From contig OX467088.1 of the NCBI GenBank assembly GCA_950106755.1, positions 18,026,001 through 18,090,000 on the forward strand: 64,000 nt of DNA, given 5' to 3'. The position numbers and the translations under genes were made by a program. A model generated the notes under the pieces. The model worked only from the letters and a program-made list of their open reading frames with translations. It did no database searches and had not been told where the DNA came from. This DNA is from Climacium dendroides. Its lineage: Eukaryota > Streptophyta > Bryopsida > Hypnales > Climaciaceae. This document shows positions 59,764 to 64,000 of the stretch, in pieces; position 1 is the stretch's first letter; each line of letters begins with the position of its first letter.

Positions 59764-60429
59764 CTCTACAACTTTCAAAATGATAATTGGATCAAAAAAA
59801 TTACTAACCAACCTCATGTCCTGAGCATTCAAATCTTAATTAAACCTTTATCAGTGATCACCCACTATCCATGATCCAACCCTCATTCACTCAATCAGTT
59901 ATCATGATCCAGCCCTCACATAGCCTCACTCATTCATCACATTCACTCACTCAATCACCATAATTCAGCCTTCACATAGCCTCACTTACCACACAACCAT
60001 ACTCAACCATCACATAGCTTCAGTTAATCACACAGCACATAGCCTCATCCACTCAATGAACACATCCTTCATGCACTCATGTTCACAAAACCTTCAATCT
60101 TTTACTTAGAAAAATAATCACCCATCACTTGCCTCTAAAATCATCACACATCCTATCTCCTGTAATGCTCAATTCTAAAAACAAGCATTCATATTGAAAA
60201 GAAAAGCCTCTTTATGCATGTATGGTGTTCAAATTTTAAACAAGTGCGTTCGTTGAGATGTGACAAGTGTACACATCTAGATTTGGGTATCTATGATTTT
60301 GTTGAGAAGCATTTATGTTTAGAGATTGTGTCATTTGGACAATTTCAAACCAGAAGCATGAGTATCCATACTACTACAATATTCTCAATATGTCCTTAAA
60401 TTGTTTCTCACAACTACACATATTGGTAG
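59764..60429. other. Non-coding interior of mariner element
   Basis: Upstream side of the transposase relic. It contains repeated cactcatt and catagcctca phrases (about 59880-60060), perhaps a degenerate minisatellite. Confidence 0.5.
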
Positions 60430-61366
60430 ATTGTGAGTATCTTTCTTGTATAAATTTTTTGACCTTGAATTTTGGCACACTTGTTATTAACATAAAGTAT
60501 ATGTTTTGCCAAAAATTTGGTGGTAAATAGACAATTTCTTAGCCCTTGGGAGGGTTTCAAAGTCGGTAGTAGTGAAATGGCTTCCCCCATTGTTTCTCAC
60601 AACTACACATGTTGGTAAGCTGTGTATATCTTTTTTTGTATAGATATTTTGTCCTTGAAATTTGGTACACATGTCATTAACATAAAGAAGATATTGTGAC
60701 AAAACTTTCATGGTAAATAAAAAAAATCCCAACCCTTGGGAGGGTGTCAAAGTTGGCAATAGAGAAATGGTTTCTCAAAGCTACCCATGTTGGTAGATTT
60801 TGAATATCTTTTTTTGTAAGACTTTTTTGTCCTTAAAATTTGGCTTACATGTTATCAATATATAGAGGATTGTGTGAAAATAACTTCATGGTAAATAGAC
60901 AATTTCTCAACCCTTGGGAGGGTGTCAAAGTTTGCAATAGCGAAATGGTTTCTACAATTGTTTCTCAAAACAACACATGTTGGTAGATTGAGAATATCTT
61001 TTTTGTATTGATTTTTTGGCCTTGAAATTTGGAACATATGTTATTAAGATAAAGTACTTGCCATTCCAAAAATTCATGGCAAATTTTTTTTTCAATCCTT
61101 GGGAGGCTTTCAAAGTTGGTAGTAGTGAAAAATTTTCCACAACTACCCGTGTAGTGATGTAGGTAGAATTTGAATACTTTTTTATTGGTGAATTTATTGG
61201 CTTTGAAATTTGGTACACTTGTTATTAACATAAATTTGATGCTATGGTAAAAATTTCGTGGTAAAATACCAATTTTTCAGCTCTTGGGAGGCTATTAAAG
61301 TTGGCAGCACTAAAATTTCCTTCACTACAATTTCGAAAACGCCATTTTGATTGAGACCCCACTGTA

Positions 61367-63137
61367 CAATTGCAATTGTTTCCTAGTCGATTTGCAATTG
61401 CTTTTCTAGCCATATTTAGGTTTTTGTGACTAGATCAATATAGTGAATTTCCTGGAGCATAGACTTGTCCACATCAACAACTATGATGCATATTGGATGG
61501 TGAATAGCTCACATTCATTTTGAATTTGATCTCTATTATACTCCCAAAATCCTACTTTTTATTCTACAACTACTTAAGTTTGTGACTACTCTGTGACTAC
61601 AACAATGTACAAATAAGATTTGGTGCTAATAATAAAGGCTACAGTTGTAGAACAATTGTTTAGGATACTTAGTTGATCTTTAACTAGTTTCTAAAGACAC
61701 ATTTTTATTTTGGTATTTAACATTGTAAAGGAGACATTAAACCACTTCTTCATTCAATCAAAATAAGATTCTCAATTTGCTTCAAGTTGAATTTATAAGT
61801 TCATTTTTTCCATCCACATGACTCATATCACAAGAACCCATCCTAAAATCTTGTCCATCCAATCCTTGTACAAGATTTCTTTTTAAAATTTCATTTTACA
61901 ACATTACACATTTGAAAATTTTGAAAATCAAAGAATTTTGAAGATATTTGTACTTTCACTCTTAATTACTTATTTTGAAATGTCATCAGATTTCTTCCTA
62001 TCCTCTCATTTTGCAATTGGAAATTCAAAGACTGAGGACACATTATATCCTCATATGACTCATGAGAAATTAAAGATCCTTGCATCCTAAAACAAGGTGG
62101 TCCTTGTAAAATTTGATTGTAAATTTACATCAACAATTATTGACATTCGATTTAGACTCAAAATTGAAGCCTTAAAAATTTTGTTTCTCATTCATTTGTA
62201 ACATTAAGAAAAATTCAAAAGTTCAATTCATTATTGCAATTATAAGCTCTATGAGTCCAAATTCAAATTAGAAAGGAATACTATTTGTTTTTCATTTATT
62301 TTATTTTATTTTAGAATGATTTCGAATTTAAATTTAAAAAGATGAAATGTCATTATGACCTTCATTTTTGGTAAGGATCCCAAATCACTCTAATGTGCTT
62401 TTAAACATGTATTACAATTTTAATAAAAAAAACTTACATTATACTTAAATATATCATAATCATTTGAGTTTGTATCAAAACTTTTAAAAACTATATACCT
62501 AAACAAGAAAACTTCTTTACATATGAAATATACAAATTTTATTGACCAATGATGTGAAGGCTATATTTAATATGGTACTAGCAATTTGACTTGAAGGTCA
62601 TTCATTTGAAAATGTAAACAACTACTTGTGAATAATATGTATGATGCTTACAACTAAGAAAGATGGGTAGTTGCATGCTATAATATACATCTACAGGGAA
62701 ATTTTTGGATCTTTTCATTTGTATTTTGTAGTTGGAATGATTTTTCTTCAGGTTTTCTTCAAAAATTCAAGACAATTTCAATTCTAGATACAAAAGATTT
62801 GAAAATTTTCTTACTTGTACCCTTGTAGAAGAGATGTAATTTCATCTTTCAAATTTTTTTGTTTAAATCATACACATGGGTACTAACATGAAGTGTTAAA
62901 TAAAAGAATTTAAGGTTTGAGTACAAAGATTGAGAAAACCATAGACTACAATATACTATGTTGACGAATTCAAATTTTGCAAATGGAACCTTACATTGGT
63001 TGTAAATTGAACCATTTTGGGATTGAACTAAGATCTAATGTAGAAGGCAAAAAATTATGCGCTTGCAGTAAAAAAAACTACTTAGTACCAATCACCATTA
63101 CCATGGCCTTTATATAATAAAATCATTGAAAAAAAAC
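61367..63137. other. AT-rich spacer between mariner element and kinase gene
   Basis: No ORF or repeat recognised. The right end would include the 3' untranslated region of the minus-strand receptor kinase. Confidence 0.5.
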
Positions 63138-64000
63138 TTACACCAATGAAGTAGGAGAAGGTGCAATTGAAGTATCCATAATAGAACTATGTGAGAACTC
63201 CAATGAATGATAAAGTCCAGGGGGCTTGGTGGATGGTAGTGATGGCATTAGTATCGTTGTGAAGGTATTAGATTCAATTCCTATACCTCGAATTTGTTCC
63301 AATAGTCTAATTACTTCTCCCATAGAAGGTCGAGCCTTAGGATTGGGAAGGCAACAAAAGAGTCCCAATTGAAGCAAACTCATAATTATTGCCATATTGA
63401 TTTCTAGGTCCTCATTTCTAACAATGGATTCTGGGGTGGTATTACAGTTGAAATATTCAAACTCGCTTTGTGGTTGAGAAGTCTCAAGAATTTTTGGGTC
63501 TGTCATACTAAAGAGTGATCCACTTTCATAAGCACGCCAAACCGCAAACAACAATACAAGATCCTCAGGTTCCACAGTTTCCAAATCCAAAGGGCGCCTT
63601 CCACATATTACTTCCAATACTAAGATGCCAAAACTATATACATCTGATTCTTTTGTGGCTTTGCCCGTATATGGCAACTCAGGAGCTAAATAGCCAAATG
63701 TGCCCGCTGCCAAAGTAGTCTTTTCTAATTTGTGGTGGTCCATCAAACGAGCAAGCCCAAAGTCTCCAACATAAGCATTGAAATCCGCATCCAACAACAC
63801 ATTACTAGACTTGATGTCACGGTGCAAAATACAACTGAAGCAATCTTCATGCAAGTATTTTAGGGCTCCTCCCACCCCTTCAAGAATGGAAAGCCGCATT
63901 TTCAATGAGAGAACTTGTTGGCTACCGTATTTGTAAAGCCAATCATAGAGAGTTCCATTGGACAAGTATTCATACACCAATAACAATTTGCCTTTCTCTT
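63138..64000 (-). CDS. L-type lectin receptor-like kinase, C-terminal part (cut by window edge)
   Basis: The minus-strand frame is open to the right edge, so the true start and any lectin and membrane parts lie outside; the TTG at 63986 is not a start. Visible in order: EKGKLLLVYEYLSNGTL (hinge), ILHRDIKSSNVLLD (catalytic loop with HRD Asp), GDFGLARL (DFG), AGTFGYLAPEL (activation and APE segment), SDVYSFGILVLEVICGRRP (subdomain IX) and RPSMGEVIRLLEQ (subdomain XI). A Ser/Pro-rich tail of about 45 residues ends at the stop codon 63138-63140. Such kinases sit in the plasma membrane and signal defence or development from extracellular ligands. All catalytic residues seen are kept and no stop is present, unlike the rest of the window. 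Assignment to L-type lectin kinases rests on kinase-domain resemblance; a related RLK class is possible. Confidence 0.85.
   Translation of the reverse strand, partial: EKGKLLLVYEYLSNGTLYDWLYKYGSQQVLSLKMRLSILEGVGGALKYLHEDCFSCILHRDIKSSNVLLDADFNAYVGDFGLARLMDHHKLEKTTLAAGTFGYLAPELPYTGKATKESDVYSFGILVLEVICGRRPLDLETVEPEDLVLLFAVWRAYESGSLFSMTDPKILETSQPQSEFEYFNCNTTPESIVRNEDLEINMAIIMSLLQLGLFCCLPNPKARPSMGEVIRLLEQIRGIGIESNTFTTILMPSLPSTKPPGLYHSLEFSHSSIMDTSIAPSPTSLV

Larger units (their letters stand above)
57566..61364 (-). mobile_element. Tc1/mariner-like element with ~0.9-1-kb inverted repeats
   Basis: Termini are CAATGGGGTT at the left (then MITE copy 26) and, on the other strand, CAGTGGGGTCTCAATC at the right. 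Each is flanked by TA (57564-57565 and 61365-61366), the Tc1/mariner target. The left arm (57566 to about 58530) and right arm (about 60430-61364) are inverted copies. Each arm holds four to five degenerate ~180-bp units with aactttgaNNgcctcccaag and ccaaatttcaaggNcaa; the right arm has one extra unit. A transposase relic lies between, so this is a complete though inactive element. Confidence 0.88.

Overview
The window looks like nuclear DNA from a large, repeat-rich seed-plant genome, most likely a gymnosperm. This is inferred from an intron-containing plant VTI1-type SNARE gene, a lectin-type receptor kinase, CACTA/hAT/mariner DNA transposons and long AT-rich gene-poor stretches. The species cannot be fixed from sequence alone. 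Only one open reading frame looks like a possibly functional host gene: a receptor-like kinase at 63138-64000 (minus strand), cut by the right edge. The other coding matter is decayed.

Layout. 1-1540: a dispersed unclassified repeat, called R1 here, seen twice more at about 10.0-13.6 kb and 35.2-41.7 kb. 2392-5700: a five-exon VTI1 v-SNARE pseudogene (minus). 7136-14510: a long inverted-repeat (foldback) CACTA-like structure that encloses an R1 copy, an 883-bp CACTA-like element and two small elements. 14.87-15.23 kb: a GC-rich motif tract. 16355-18109: an atypical kinase pseudogene (minus). 18779-20874: retroelement-like ORF family 1, copy A, with an LTR-like tail to about 22.14 kb. 22.2-25.0 kb: a GC-rich minisatellite promoter and a 750-codon RING-containing reading frame (family 2, copy D). 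26-30.4 kb: more GC-rich tracts and a second family 2 fragment (minus). 32.1-32.7 kb: tandem repeats. 33.2-37.6 kb: eight CACTA MITEs in 4.4 kb. 37.7-41.4 kb: family 1 copy B (minus), nested in R1 copy 3. 43-45.2 kb: GC-rich and 31-bp minisatellites. 45857-48533: a nearly intact hAT transposase gene. 51.1-54.1 kb: a second MITE cluster. 57566-61364: a complete Tc1/mariner-like element with roughly 0.9-1 kb inverted repeats.

The unifying feature is a very abundant family of short palindromic CACTA-type MITEs. I place 27 copies. They start CACTACAAG and end CTTGTAGTG, are usually about 215 bp, and nearly all are flanked by a 3-bp target-site duplication. Several sit inside other elements or reading frames: the kinase pseudogene, family 1 copy A, the hAT gene (twice) and the mariner element (twice). 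They therefore post-date those hosts and give an order of events. Removing a MITE plus one TSD restores the reading-frame phase in the kinase, copy A and hAT.

The second unifying feature is the mode of decay. Families 1A and 2D, the kinase, the hAT gene and VTI1 are broken almost only by in-frame stop codons, mostly at places where CAG, CAA or CGA would be expected, with few or no indels. This fits C-to-T decay of methylated cytosines in a genome that silences repeats heavily, although translational recoding is a formal alternative. The best candidate for something undescribed is family 2: a repetitive, single-frame, about 749-residue protein with a new-looking N-terminal domain, a coiled coil, a RING-H2 finger and a Trp-rich C-terminal region, driven from a GC-rich minisatellite promoter with a TATA box.
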